DNA of 64,000 nucleotides from Bacillus sp. PAMC26568 (GCF_014235785.1 NZ_CP060137.1:2914001-2978000); one strand, 5' to 3'. Shown: positions 37,205 through 46,110, counted from the first letter of the stretch. The notes: a model not told the origin generated them from the letters alone. A program made the numbers and translations.

Positions 37205-37492
37205 CCTGTCTATCTGAAACCCCTCCCTTTTCTTTCCATCATACATAAATTGACGAATATCTACAATAGAAGAAAAGAGCAGGGAATTCCCGCGCGCTCT
37301 CTGTTTGAACCACTCGTTTTCTTAATAGATTGATTAGATATTGCTGTTTATACCCGAGCTATACCAAAAATACTATCAAACTGATTCAGCATAATTTCCT
37401 ATAACCTAGTACATTCCAAATAAATGGTTTATAATGCGGAGAGGTACACTCTCTTAATCGAGCAATCTCTAACTTTGGGGCGATATACTTTG

Positions 37493-38992
37493 ATGAAAGG
37501 CCAAAAGAATCTAAAAAAAGTTTTATTCTATTTAGTAGTAGTACTCATTCCTACCCTTTTAATAAATACCTTCATCTATTTTTATCAAAAAGAAAAAACA
37601 ATGGAAATTCACCGCTCTGAATCTGCATTTATGATTAATATTCATAAAAACCAAATTGATAATTTAATAAAGGATACAAAAGCAAGACTGGAAACGATGG
37701 CACTTGTCCTTGGAGAAGAAACAAATGAAGAAAAAATCCAGCAGATTCTCATGCAGACTCACGACCTAGAACCGCGTTTTTCCGGCCTTTATTTTGTCCG
37801 AAAAAATGGAGAGATTGCGACCGGTTCAAAAAACACAACAAAAAATGTGAACATTGAAAACCGTGCATTTTTCCAAAGAGCGATTGCGACAAAACAATCC
37901 TCTGTTTCTGATGCCTACTATGGGAACATTACAGGAGGATACATTGTTTCGATATGTACACCTATGTTCAATGATAATGGAGAGGTAACAAATCTATTGG
38001 TTGCAGCACTTAAAGTAGATTACTTAGAGAACATCATGAACGTGATTAGCCCTAATTTGCAAATAAAGGTCTTTAATGACAGCAATCATCTTCTCTTTAC
38101 TACCGGCAAGGAATATGAAATTGAAATTGAACCAGTCCGTGTATATCTCGATCAAATCAGCTGGAAGCTTGAAGCCTTGCCAGAATCAATCTTAAGCCAA
38201 GAGGATGTCAAGGATATTATGATCTATATGATTATTACTTTTGGCGTCATGAACATCATTTTTATCCTTGTTCAAAATTTCCTCTTAAAGAGAAAAGCGC
38301 TGATTGAACAAAGCCAAAATGATGCTCAAAAAATTGAACTTGTGGGAACACTGGCAGCAAGTACAGCACATGAAATTAGAAACCCCCTGACAGGTATAAA
38401 AGGCTTCATTCAGCTGCTGAAGGAAAAATATAAAGACTCTGAAGATCAATTCTATTTTTCAGTCATCGATCAGGAAATCAAACGAATCAATGAAATTGTA
38501 AGTGAATTTTTATTGCTCGGAAAACCGACCGCTCATCATCATGCAGACCACGATTTAAACGAAATCGTGCTTGAGCTGTCTCCTCTTCTTGGGTCTGAGG
38601 CCAATCTGTATAACGTGGAACTCGATATAAAATTCAATAATGGATCGCTTCCAATTCACTGCACAAAAGATCATATCAAGCAGGTGCTGCTGAATTTAGC
38701 TAAAAATTCATTAGAAGCCATGGAGAAAAACGAAGGTTTTTTAACAATTGAACTGACCAAGCAGGACGAAATGGCTGTCATAAAAGTGATCGACACCGGA
38801 AAAGGAATCTCAGAGGAATTGATTTCGAAAATATTCCATCCGTTTTTTACAATGAAAGATACCGGAACTGGCCTGGGCCTTGTCGTCTGCCAAAGGATCA
38901 TTTCAATGTACAAAGGAACCATTTCTATTAACAGTGTTCTGGAAAAAGGGACAGAGGTTACGATTACTCTTCCATTGGCTAAGCAAAGCTAA
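37493..38992 (+). CDS. kinD: Sporulation sensor histidine kinase KinD
   Basis: 499 residues from the ATG at 37493; a longer frame overlaps the likely -10 box TATAAT near 37430, so it is unlikely. Helix 1 (about 9-30), an extracellular Cache domain (about 33-245, with VRKNGEIATGSKN, NRAFFQRAIATKQSSVSDAYYGN), helix 2 (about 250-272), then HisKA (STAHEIRNPLTGIKGFIQLL) and HATPase (DTGKGIS, GTGLGL). Architecture and length match B. subtilis KinD (506), also next to mhqR. It feeds phosphate to Spo0F/Spo0A and links to matrix and osmolarity signals. Confidence 0.85.
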   Translation: MKGQKNLKKVLFYLVVVLIPTLLINTFIYFYQKEKTMEIHRSESAFMINIHKNQIDNLIKDTKARLETMALVLGEETNEEKIQQILMQTHDLEPRFSGLYFVRKNGEIATGSKNTTKNVNIENRAFFQRAIATKQSSVSDAYYGNITGGYIVSICTPMFNDNGEVTNLLVAALKVDYLENIMNVISPNLQIKVFNDSNHLLFTTGKEYEIEIEPVRVYLDQISWKLEALPESILSQEDVKDIMIYMIITFGVMNIIFILVQNFLLKRKALIEQSQNDAQKIELVGTLAASTAHEIRNPLTGIKGFIQLLKEKYKDSEDQFYFSVIDQEIKRINEIVSEFLLLGKPTAHHHADHDLNEIVLELSPLLGSEANLYNVELDIKFNNGSLPIHCTKDHIKQVLLNLAKNSLEAMEKNEGFLTIELTKQDEMAVIKVIDTGKGISEELISKIFHPFFTMKDTGTGLGLVVCQRIISMYKGTISINSVLEKGTEVTITLPLAKQS

Positions 38993-39011
38993 TCACTGAT
39001 CTATTTATATG

Positions 39012-39062
39012 TCTAAAAAAAAGAGAGAATGGGAAGCAGCAGCTTTCCACTCTCTCTTTTTC
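39012..39062. terminator. Bidirectional terminator between kinD and the aldo/keto reductase
   Basis: AGAGAGAATGGGAAGC and GCTTTCCACTCTCTCT pair around AGCA, with A8 and T5 runs flanking. Confidence 0.8.
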
Positions 39063-39102
39063 ATTCTACCCGAATCATGAAGATTCTTTATGTACAAAAT
39101 CA

Positions 39103-40050
39103 TCAGCTCGTCAAAATTTCTTCAATTTTTTGCAATGCATTGTAGCCTAAAGCCACGTCTGATGCTTTTGCATTTTCGATGATTTGTTCAGGATGAGATG
39201 CCCCAACAAGTGTGCTGGCTACATTATGCTGTCTCAATGTCCATGCCAATGCAAGCTGAGCAAGTGTAATATCGTGTTCTTTTGCAAGCTGATCCAATAA
39301 TTCCACTTTTCGGTTGACCATGTCATTCAGAATTTTTTTCATCCATGAATTCACGTTTTCACTTGATGCACGGCTGCCTTTTGGAATTAAGCCCTCTTTA
39401 TACTTACCCGTTAGAATTCCTTGCGCAAGCGGCGACCAAACAACCTGAGACACTCCAGCATTTTCACACATCGGGATGATTTCTTCCTCAATATCACGAT
39501 GAAGCATATTGTATTGCGGCTGATTGACAATAATGCGGTCAAGCAAATAGCGATCAGAAACAGTCATTGCTTCTTGAATTTGAGCTGCTGTCCACTCACT
39601 GACGCCTGCATACAAGATTTTCCCCTGACGAATGAGATCATCAATTGCTCTTAATGTTTCATCAAGCGGCGTTTCCTGATCATACCGGTGACAGTAGAAT
39701 ATATCTACATACTCAAGCTCCATGCGTTTTAAACTTGCATGAACCTGTTCCATAATATGCTTTCTTGAAAGTCCCTTATCATTAGGGCCCTCACCCATTG
39801 GCCAGAACGCTTTTGTCGTTATTACATACGAATCTCTCGGAAAAGATTTAAGAGCCCTTGACATAACGATTTCCGCTTTCCCCCGCTCATACACATTGGC
39901 ACTGTCGAAAAAATTTATGCCAGCTTCATACGCCTTATGAATAATCTCTGTTGCTGACTGCTCATCGACTGTTTTCCCAAAAGTCAGCCAGCTTCCAAGA
40001 CTGATCTCGCTAACCTTTAACCCCGAACGTCCAAGACGACGATAATGCAT
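39103..40050 (-). CDS. Aldo/keto reductase (Kv-beta/YghZ type)
   Basis: A 315-residue (beta/alpha)8 NADPH-dependent oxidoreductase. The catalytic Asp-Tyr pair is in NFFDSANVYERGKAEIVMSRAL, the lysine in VITTKAF, and the histidine in YVDIFYCHRYD. NADPH-binding ALAWTLRQHNVASTLVGA is at the C-terminus. Sequence type resembles the potassium-channel beta subunit-like group. Substrate unknown. Two tandem Spo0A boxes lie about 90 bp upstream. Confidence 0.9.
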   Translation of the reverse strand: MHYRRLGRSGLKVSEISLGSWLTFGKTVDEQSATEIIHKAYEAGINFFDSANVYERGKAEIVMSRALKSFPRDSYVITTKAFWPMGEGPNDKGLSRKHIMEQVHASLKRMELEYVDIFYCHRYDQETPLDETLRAIDDLIRQGKILYAGVSEWTAAQIQEAMTVSDRYLLDRIIVNQPQYNMLHRDIEEEIIPMCENAGVSQVVWSPLAQGILTGKYKEGLIPKGSRASSENVNSWMKKILNDMVNRKVELLDQLAKEHDITLAQLALAWTLRQHNVASTLVGASHPEQIIENAKASDVALGYNALQKIEEILTS

Positions 40051-40140
40051 CCCTATTCCCCCCTGTTGTACGTGATGAAATTCTCTGTCTTAAACTTATC
40101 AGAAATTTCAAATATCGTAAAGATTGAGACTGTCACTTCT

Positions 40141-40157
40141 TTCGACACAATTCGACA
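40141..40157 (-). promoter_or_regulatory. Two tandem Spo0A (0A) boxes
   Basis: On the minus strand TGTCGAA occurs twice, 10 bp apart (40157-40151 and 40147-40141). This matches the 0A-box core TGNCGAA with one-helical-turn spacing, in the divergent promoter region of the aldo/keto reductase and the ZIP transporter. Confidence 0.55.
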
Positions 40158-40336
40158 TTCACAGTCTTAAATCCTTATTTAAGGCTAATAAACAGGGATA
40201 AATAGAAAAGATGTTGAAAAATATGACCTCATTTGACGAAAATAAATACGAGAGTATCAAATCCCTATCTTTTTCACTATCCAATCAGCTATAATATGCC
40301 TAATACATAATAAGTGGGACGAAAAGGAGTATCGTT

Positions 40337-41068
40337 ATGATCGAGGTTTTAACAGGCAGTACGTTATCTGCCCTATCAACGGGTTTAGGAGCGCTGCCCA
40401 TTCTATTTCTTCAAAAAACGATCACCCATAGGTGGAGAGACATTTTACTTGCATTTACAGCTGGAATTATGATGGCAGCTTCTATGATGAGTCTGCTGCC
40501 AGAGGCGCTGAAGCAAGGCGGTATCCTTGAAGTGAGCATCGGTCTTTTTCTCGGAGTGCTCGTTTTAACAACACTTGAAAAAAACATTCCCCACATTGAT
40601 CTTGAACATTCGCGGTATGGGATTGAATTTGATGAAAAAGCATTGCTTATTATTGCAGCGATTACACTTCATAATCTTCCCGAAGGATTATCTGTCGGGG
40701 TAAGCTATGCGTCCGACCAAAGCGAGACTGGAAATTTAATCGCATTTGCAATTGGGCTGCAGAACGCACCTGAAGGTTTTCTGGTTGCCCTTTTCCTCAT
40801 TAATCAAAATATAGGCAAATATAAAGCTCTTTTCATTGCTACATTGACCGGGGCAGTCGAAATCATTACTTCTATACTTGGTTATTATTTAACTTCATAC
40901 ATAGAAAACCTTGTCCCTTACGGTTTATCTTTCGCAGCAGGTGCCATGCTTTTCATCATTTATAAAGAACTGATTCCGGAAAGCCATGGAGATGGCAATG
41001 AGCGAAATGCAACGTATTCATTTATTATAGGGATTTTATTCATGATTCTATTAATTGAAAGTATTTAA
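40337..41068 (+). CDS. ZIP family metal transporter
   Basis: A 243-residue membrane protein with eight helices. The metal-binding helices show ITLHNLPEGLSVGVSY (about 111-126) and FAIGLQNAPEGFLVAL (about 137-152), the HN..PEG pair diagnostic of ZIP; the second motif has Q in place of H. It imports divalent metal, most often zinc or iron. GAAAAGGAG precedes the ATG. Monocistronic. Confidence 0.9.
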   Translation: MIEVLTGSTLSALSTGLGALPILFLQKTITHRWRDILLAFTAGIMMAASMMSLLPEALKQGGILEVSIGLFLGVLVLTTLEKNIPHIDLEHSRYGIEFDEKALLIIAAITLHNLPEGLSVGVSYASDQSETGNLIAFAIGLQNAPEGFLVALFLINQNIGKYKALFIATLTGAVEIITSILGYYLTSYIENLVPYGLSFAAGAMLFIIYKELIPESHGDGNERNATYSFIIGILFMILLIESI

Positions 41069-41090
41069 ATAAGAGCCTTCCTGTCCAAAT

Positions 41091-41124
41091 AAAAAACCCA
41101 ATACCGAGCTGTATTGGGTTTTTG
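41091..41124. terminator. Bidirectional terminator between the ZIP gene and spo0E
   Basis: AACCCAATAC AGCTCGG-type loop GTATTGGGTT with A and T runs on both sides. Confidence 0.8.
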
Positions 41125-41128
41125 CTTT

Positions 41129-41377
41129 TTATATAATTAGTCCATCCCCTGCTGTCCACTTTTTCATTGTCTCTATAAATTGCAGAAAAGCAGGATTTGT
41201 CTTATTTTCCTCTTCAAAAAGAAGCTGCTGATACTTATTTAACAGCATGTCCAATTCCTGACTGCACTGTACGGCGCCAACACTTGTATATCCGCCAGTT
41301 TTAGCGGTGTCAATCATTTCCTTGCGCTTCAAATCAATGCTTGCCAATAATTGGGACTTGCTAACTTCCGTTGTCAT
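41129..41377 (-). CDS. spo0E: Spo0E-family aspartyl phosphate phosphatase
   Basis: An 82-residue two-helix protein. The signature SQELD (Ser-Gln-Glu-Leu-Asp, residues 39-43) is the catalytic motif of Spo0E/YisI/YnzD phosphatases, which remove phosphate from Spo0A~P. Length is near B. subtilis Spo0E (85), and in B. subtilis spo0E is also in this region beside kinD. A 0A box-like TGTCGAA lies about 100 bp upstream. It opposes the kinases encoded nearby. Confidence 0.85.
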   Translation of the reverse strand: MTTEVSKSQLLASIDLKRKEMIDTAKTGGYTSVGAVQCSQELDMLLNKYQQLLFEEENKTNPAFLQFIETMKKWTAGDGLII

Positions 41378-41475
41378 TTTCTTCCCTCCGTATCATCTTG
41401 AGTATCTATTATTGGGAATAAATATACTCGTAAATTATTACAGATTCTTCTAAACATGTAAATAGATTAGCAATA

Positions 41476-41482
41476 TTCGACA
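41476..41482 (-). promoter_or_regulatory. Single Spo0A box upstream of spo0E
   Basis: The minus strand reads TGTCGAA, a full match to the 0A core. A seven-base site is weak evidence alone but its place before spo0E gives it some weight. Confidence 0.35.
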
Positions 41483-41623
41483 TTCTTTTTACCTTATTTC
41501 ATGACAATTTTGTTAAATTTATTGTAATTTATCTCTTTTTACCCCTTTTTTTCCCTATTAAAACTAAAAATGGCTATTAACTTTCATAAAAAATGTAAAA
41601 AGACCCCTATTTTAAGTTAATCA

Positions 41624-42057
41624 TTAAAATAGGCTTTCAGATTTACGTCTTCCATAATCCTTATCTGCGTGTGTAAAATGTTCAATCATTTTTTCCTGAA
41701 TATGAGGCTGACAAACTTTAAGAGCCTCTGTAAGATTTGAGATCAGTTCTTCCTTTTCCCATTCTTCAAAGGACCGATACGTGTCTCCTGCCTGTCCTGT
41801 ATCATTTGGGCGTTCAATTTTTCCCCGTACTAATTTTTCATTATAATGAGGTTCGTGCACCTTGCCGACTTGCTCTGCTTCTTTTAATCCTCCCAATACA
41901 GAGGGCTCGTAATTGACATGCGGATTCTGCCCTGATGCGATGTCCACTTTGTATTCCATCTGTCCGCCCTGCTGATTAGTTGCGACCCGTTTTTTTGGAG
42001 CATTAATCGGCAGCTGTATGTCCAATATAAATACGCCTAAACAATTATCATTACCAC
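41624..42057 (-). pseudogene. Catalase C-terminal remnant
   Basis: About 140 residues read as the C-terminal end of a haem catalase: [61 protein letters not shown]. In intact catalases (480 residues or more) these follow the haem-binding domain; here everything upstream, including the active-site histidine and proximal tyrosine, is gone. The frame runs back with no start signal into the terminator of the next gene at 42058. It is a deletion remnant. Confidence 0.82.
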
Positions 42058-42091
42058 AAAAAAAGCAGATCGAATGATTCGATCTGCTTTT
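42058..42091 (-). terminator. Terminator of the CBS-domain gene
   Basis: AAAAGCAGATCGAA and TTCGATCTGCTTTT form a perfect 14-bp stem followed by T7 on the minus strand. Confidence 0.85.
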
Positions 42092-42108
42092 GAAACATTA
42101 TCTAAATG

Positions 42109-42762
42109 TTATTTTGCGGGCTCTTTTTTGCCCGTGTTTACTTTATCTACAGATGTCACCCGGAATTCTTTGTCTTCCAGCTTTTTAATGATTTTGTTCA
42201 GTTTTTTCTTAGATACTTCGTGAGAAAGGTTGATGATGATTCTTCTTAAATATGTATCTCCATTATCCAATGTAAGCAATCCTTCGATGTTTACATCTTT
42301 AATTGTTGATACAAGATCTTTGATGGCGCCTTTATGCTCTTTTGTACCAACTGTCAGGATGTAGCCGCCTGTTTTCATTCCGAATGAGTCCTCAAGGACA
42401 TCCATGACATTTCCATGTGTGATAATGCCTGAAAATTCCTCTTTCTCATTAAGGACAGCTAAAAATGGAAGTCTTCTGATTGTAAGGAACGTCTTAAAAA
42501 ATGAATCTTCTTCATACATAAACGCATCCTGATCTTGAATTAAATCTTCGATTGAATCTTCATCTTTTCCTTGCTTTTCCACATAATGATCAAGCAGATC
42601 GACTTTATAAATGAGACCTGCAAATACGGTGCCATTCTCTTTTAAAACAGGAATGCTCCGATATCCTGACTCCTTCAGCAGCTCATATGCTTCTTTTACT
42701 GTGCTATCTGCCTTACAATACCTGACATCCTCTTTCTTGACGAAATTGTAGCGAATCTTCAT
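42109..42762 (-). CDS. cbpA: CBS-domain protein, CbpA-like (c-di-AMP binding)
   Basis: A 217-residue protein with a CBS pair (about 1-130: YCKADSTVKEAYELLKESGYRSIPVL and FFKTFLTIRRLPFLAVLNE) and a C-terminal ACT-like domain (about 135-215). This order matches Listeria CbpA, a cyclic di-AMP-binding protein. GGGAGG stands before the ATG. The ligand claim rests on family similarity only. Confidence 0.65.
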   Translation of the reverse strand: MKIRYNFVKKEDVRYCKADSTVKEAYELLKESGYRSIPVLKENGTVFAGLIYKVDLLDHYVEKQGKDEDSIEDLIQDQDAFMYEEDSFFKTFLTIRRLPFLAVLNEKEEFSGIITHGNVMDVLEDSFGMKTGGYILTVGTKEHKGAIKDLVSTIKDVNIEGLLTLDNGDTYLRRIIINLSHEVSKKKLNKIIKKLEDKEFRVTSVDKVNTGKKEPAK

Positions 42763-42970
42763 CTTTACAAGCCTCCCTTAATTGCTTATTTATTGTTGAA
42801 AATTTACCATACAATCCGCATAGAGTAAAGAAAATTTAAATAATTTTGATTTTAAACGTAAGTTTCAATAAAGATAAAAAATTGGAAAATTATCGGAAGA
42901 AAAGTAGCAAATGAGGTTGTATCAGGATTGATAGTAACTTTCCAGGATTTGTCTCACTTCCGGTAAATTT
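42763..42970. other. Intergenic region before the repeat array
   Basis: AT-rich upstream region of the CBS gene. No gene or RNA recognised. Confidence 0.4.
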
Positions 42971-43266
42971 GGTCGATTGGCCGGATTATGGATTCGTCGG
43001 GAATAATTGAGGAATCGGCGGGATTATGAGTTTCGGCCGGAATAATCGAAGTATTGGCCGGATTATGCTGGTTTTTGGCCGGAATAATCCGAAATTTGGC
43101 CGGATTATGCTGGTTTTTGGCCGGAATAATCCGAAATTTGGCCGGATTATGCTGGGTTTCGGCCGGAATAATCCAGGAATCGGCCGGATTATGGGTTTCG
43201 GACGGAATAATCGAAGTATTGGCCGGATTATGCTGGGTTTTGGCCGGAATAATCCGAAGTTTCGGC
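42971..43266. repeat. Array of alternating 21-bp repeats (42-bp period), left part
   Basis: About 14 half-units alternate between GGCCGGATTATGCTGG(T/G)TTT and GGCCGGAATAATCCGAAATTT. GGATTAT of one half-unit is the reverse complement of ATAATCC in the next, so each 42-bp unit can form a hairpin. The best-conserved units lie at 43060-43190. The array is cut at 43266 by an IS element and resumes at 44715. Open frames on both strands arise because 21 is a multiple of three. Confidence 0.92.
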
Positions 43267-43379
43267 TTGACCCCCTATTTTTTAGACACAAACTTTGTTT
43301 TTTTCTTTCTCTCTTAGTTTTTCATTTTTTTGTTTCACATCTTCAGTTTGAACACATGCTGATGATGTGAAATCCTGTT

Positions 43380-44255
43380 TTATAAGCTTACTGCCATATC
43401 TTTTGGATACCCACTATCTTTATAAAGCTTATGAAACTTTTTTGGTGTCAGGTAGTTTAAGCTACCATGAAATCTTCGATTATTATAAAAGTCCATAAAC
43501 TCATCGATCCTGTAATAGGCTTCCTCGAAACACTCAAACGTGTACCTCTTGTAACACTCTCGCTCAATGATACTGTGGAACGATTCAATATATGCGTTTA
43601 GATCAGGCGTCTTAGGTGGTATGCGTTCATGATAGACTTTATTCGTCTCACAGAACTTTCCGAACACCTCACTGACGAACTGAGGACCGTTGTCGCTTCT
43701 AATAATGATACTTGTTCCTTCTTCATCTTCAGGGATTATGACCTGGCGTCTGATTAATGCTTCTTGAACCATTCCTGTAATGGCTTTAGCCTTACATGTC
43801 GAGCCTTTATAATAGCCCACTATACAACGGTCAAACACATCAATGGCACTGGCTAGAAAGAAGAATCGCCCACTATTTTCGATTGTTCCATATTTAATAT
43901 CAACTTGCCATAACTGGTTAGGTTCAGTCACCACATGCTGTTTTGCCAGCCTTTTTGGGTAACGGGACTTAAATCTTCGTGGCAGTAATATATCTAACTT
44001 TCCGCATAGCCGATGAACCTTTTTAGGGTTAATAACCAGGTTGTGTTTTACGCGTAAATAATGAGTTAATTTCTTATATCCGTATATGCCTTCTTCTCCT
44101 TCAATGGCTTCCATTAGATACTCTTCAATCTGTTCATCTGGAACCATTTCATAAGACGTATTATACGAATATCCTGGAACAGGACGACCTACTTTTTCCG
44201 TCTTTTCTTCCTTATCCTTCTGATGATAATAATGCAAAGATCGCTGCACCCCCAC
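43380..44255 (-). CDS. IS3-family transposase OrfB (DDE catalytic subunit)
   Basis: A 291-residue product from GTG 44255, with the HTH_21 segment (EYLMEAIEGEEGIYGYKKLTHYL) and rve integrase core: first Asp in WQVDIKYGTI, second in IIRSDNGPQFVS, Glu in NAYIESFHSIIERE. The frame stays open upstream to the A8 run at 44337-44344 (KLISTQDRLKEAQLWL...). The active transposase is therefore probably an OrfAB fusion made by -1 frameshifting. Confidence 0.93.
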   Translation of the reverse strand: MGVQRSLHYYHQKDKEEKTEKVGRPVPGYSYNTSYEMVPDEQIEEYLMEAIEGEEGIYGYKKLTHYLRVKHNLVINPKKVHRLCGKLDILLPRRFKSRYPKRLAKQHVVTEPNQLWQVDIKYGTIENSGRFFFLASAIDVFDRCIVGYYKGSTCKAKAITGMVQEALIRRQVIIPEDEEGTSIIIRSDNGPQFVSEVFGKFCETNKVYHERIPPKTPDLNAYIESFHSIIERECYKRYTFECFEEAYYRIDEFMDFYNNRRFHGSLNYLTPKKFHKLYKDSGYPKDMAVSL

Positions 44256-44332
44256 AGCCTTTAAAACGGCTTTTACTGAAAATCCTTCTTTTAACCATAG
44301 CTGAGCTTCTTTTAAGCGGTCCTGTGTCGAAA

Positions 44333-44635
44333 TCAGTTTTTTTTAAGAAGATTCTTTAACATCGCCACTTCCAGCTCTTTTTCACCAAGGAGTTTCATTG
44401 CCTGTTCATATTTTTCCATTAATTCATCCTTAGATGGATGATCAGAAAGGGGGGTAACATCATCTTTTTCCATTGCTTCCTGGACCTCATCTTGGTAGAT
44501 TTTCATCCAGCTTCTTAAAGTATCCGAAGAAATACCAGCCTTCCTGGCAATAGAAGCTAAGTTCCCCGTTTCAAGTGCCATCCGAACGTATTTCTTTTTT
44601 ACATCTTCAATAACATCTATCTTCTTTTTGGCCAT
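44333..44635 (-). CDS. IS3-family OrfA (HTH DNA-binding subunit)
   Basis: A 100-residue protein with an HTH (LETGNLASIARKAGISSDTLRSWMKIYQ, about 21-48) and a C-terminal leucine-zipper-like helix (KYEQAMKLLGEKELEVAMLKNLL). GGGGAGG precedes the ATG. The last codons AAA AAA AAC TGA lie on the slippery run, so -1 slippage would enter the OrfB frame. Confidence 0.92.
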   Translation of the reverse strand: MAKKKIDVIEDVKKKYVRMALETGNLASIARKAGISSDTLRSWMKIYQDEVQEAMEKDDVTPLSDHPSKDELMEKYEQAMKLLGEKELEVAMLKNLLKKN

Positions 44636-44714
44636 ATCCCTTTCCTCCCCATTTGATAACCTATATCCATTTTAAATCATATAGGTTTCGTGTCCAAATG
44701 AATAAGGGGGCCAA

Positions 44715-44813
44715 AAAGGTTTGGCCGGATTATGCTGGGTTTCGGCCGGAATAATCGAAGAATCGGCCGGATTATGCTGGTCTTCCGCCGGAATAATCCA
44801 GGAATCGGCCGTG
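44715..44813. repeat. Array of alternating 21-bp repeats, right part
   Basis: Four further half-units (TTTGGCCGGATTATGCTGGG, TTCGGCCGGAATAATCGAAG, ATCGGCCGGATTATGCTGG, CCGCCGGAATAATCCAGG) continue the array beyond the IS in the same phase and orientation. Confidence 0.9.
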
Positions 44814-44881
44814 TTGAATTTCAGCCCGATAAAATAATATAAAAATCTGTTTTACTGATAAAACACCAATTTTAACGGATA

Positions 44882-44917
44882 AATCCCCTTTGCCATCCAG
44901 GCAAAGGGGATTTTCAA
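44882..44917 (-). terminator. Terminator of the mtnWXBD operon
   Basis: AATCCCCTTTGCC and GGCAAAGGGGATT form a perfect 13-bp stem, just after the mtnD stop. Confidence 0.85.
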
Positions 44918-44920
44918 ACA

Positions 44921-45454
44921 TTAAGCTTGCTGCTCTTCTTTTTCGTAAATTGGCACCCAGCCTTCAGCTGTCACAAAGATGCGGACTGCAACGACTTTAC
45001 GGTCTTCCTGCAGCGTGAAGTAGTGGCGGATGTTTGGCGGGACTGAAATTAAATCGCCAGGATTTAGTTCAACATCAAAGAATGAGCCATCTTTTCCCTG
45101 AATAATGAAAATTCCATGTCCGCTTACGATGAAACGGACTTCATCATCTGTATGATGATGCTCTTGCTGAAAGTTTTTTAATAATTGATCAAGGTTTGGA
45201 GTGCTGTCTGACAACGAGATCACGTCCTGCGCTTTATAGCCGCGGCGTTCTGAGATATCAGCAATTTCATCTTTGTATACTTGCAGGATTTCTTCTTTTT
45301 GTTCATCAGAAAGCTTGAAATTCTCTCTTAAACTCTCTGGGAGCTTTTCAATATCCCAATGTTCATAAATAACCTCTTGCGACTCCAGGAAAGCTGCTAC
45401 TTCTTTTTGATCTGAAATTCTTTCATTTGTCCCTTGTAAACGAATCGTTGCCAT
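44921..45454 (-). CDS. mtnD: Acireductone dioxygenase MtnD
   Basis: A 177-residue cupin. Metal-binding HHHTDDEVRFIVSGHGIFII has the HxHxxxxE arrangement and the second histidine is in PPNIRHYF. It oxidises acireductone with O2: with Fe2+ to 2-keto-4-methylthiobutyrate and formate, with Ni2+ off-pathway. Last gene of mtnWXBD, 17 bp after mtnB. Start ATG with AGGAGG. Confidence 0.95.
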   Translation of the reverse strand: MATIRLQGTNERISDQKEVAAFLESQEVIYEHWDIEKLPESLRENFKLSDEQKEEILQVYKDEIADISERRGYKAQDVISLSDSTPNLDQLLKNFQQEHHHTDDEVRFIVSGHGIFIIQGKDGSFFDVELNPGDLISVPPNIRHYFTLQEDRKVVAVRIFVTAEGWVPIYEKEEQQA

Positions 45455-45471
45455 TCCAATTCCTCCTATTT

Positions 45472-46110
45472 TTAAGCTTTTAATGAGAGCGATTTGACTT
45501 GCTTTAAAGATAATAATTTCAAATGATAGGAAAATAAAAATTCACAAGCCTCGAGCACTTTTTTTGCTTCAAATGCATCTTTTCCCCATGCGGTAATGCC
45601 GTGATTCCTAATTAGGACAGCTCCTGAATCCTTCTTCACGTACTGTCCGAAATCATTTGCGAGTGTCGGGATATGCGCTGCATTCTCAATTATGGGTATG
45701 TGCCATTCCGCGTCTTCTTCCCACAGTCCAAACGCTTTAATGATTTCCTGTCCTTTAAATGTAATCCCTCCATCATCGCCGTAAAGCTCGGAGATGACAT
45801 TGTTGTCGATTGTATGTACATGAAGGCTGCAGCCAGCATTTGTACGGTTATATATTTCCACGTGAAGAAGTGTTTCAGCAGAAGGCTTTTGATTGGTTTC
45901 TTCAAGAGGAGCTCCTTCCCCGTCTACCAGCAAAAAATCATCATCTGTTTCAATCCGCTTGTCTTTTCCGCTGGATGTTACTAAAAAAGAGAGCGGTTTG
46001 GCATTTACTTTAATCGCTAAGTTCCCGCTCGTACCCGGAAACCAATCACGCTGTGAAAGCTCACGTTTGACAGCAGCAAGCTCGCTCCACCTCTGTTTTA
46101 AAATACTCAT
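45472..46110 (-). CDS. mtnB: Methylthioribulose-1-phosphate dehydratase MtnB
   Basis: A 212-residue class II aldolase/adducin-fold zinc enzyme. It dehydrates methylthioribulose-1-P. Zinc ligands are in LHVHTIDNN and in [18 protein letters not shown] marks the phosphate site. Its ATG overlaps the mtnX stop (ATGA). Confidence 0.95.
   Translation of the reverse strand: MSILKQRWSELAAVKRELSQRDWFPGTSGNLAIKVNAKPLSFLVTSSGKDKRIETDDDFLLVDGEGAPLEETNQKPSAETLLHVEIYNRTNAGCSLHVHTIDNNVISELYGDDGGITFKGQEIIKAFGLWEEDAEWHIPIIENAAHIPTLANDFGQYVKKDSGAVLIRNHGITAWGKDAFEAKKVLEACEFLFSYHLKLLSLKQVKSLSLKA

Larger units (their letters stand above)
43267..44714 (-). mobile_element. IS3-family insertion sequence (orfA/orfB)
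   Basis: A 1.45-kb element with imperfect terminal inverted repeats: TTGACCCCCTATT...AGACACAAAC on the left and, reversed, TTGGCCCCCTTATT...GGACACGAAAC on the right. It encodes orfA (HTH) and orfB (DDE integrase core) on the minus strand with an A8 slippery run between them. It sits inside the 21-bp repeat array. No clear target duplication is seen (CTT on the left, AAA on the right). Confidence 0.92.

Noticed and set aside
42971..43266. CRISPR array
   Set aside because: The period is uniform with no unique spacers, half-units alternate in orientation, and no cas genes are nearby.
42986..43370. Open frames of about 100 residues on both strands across the 21-bp array, with repeated FRPKPSIIRPNFGL-like or GRNNPKFGRIMLVF-like units
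   Set aside because: They follow from a stop-free 21-bp period divisible by three and are open on both strands; there is no ribosome site, and one starts inside the IS end.
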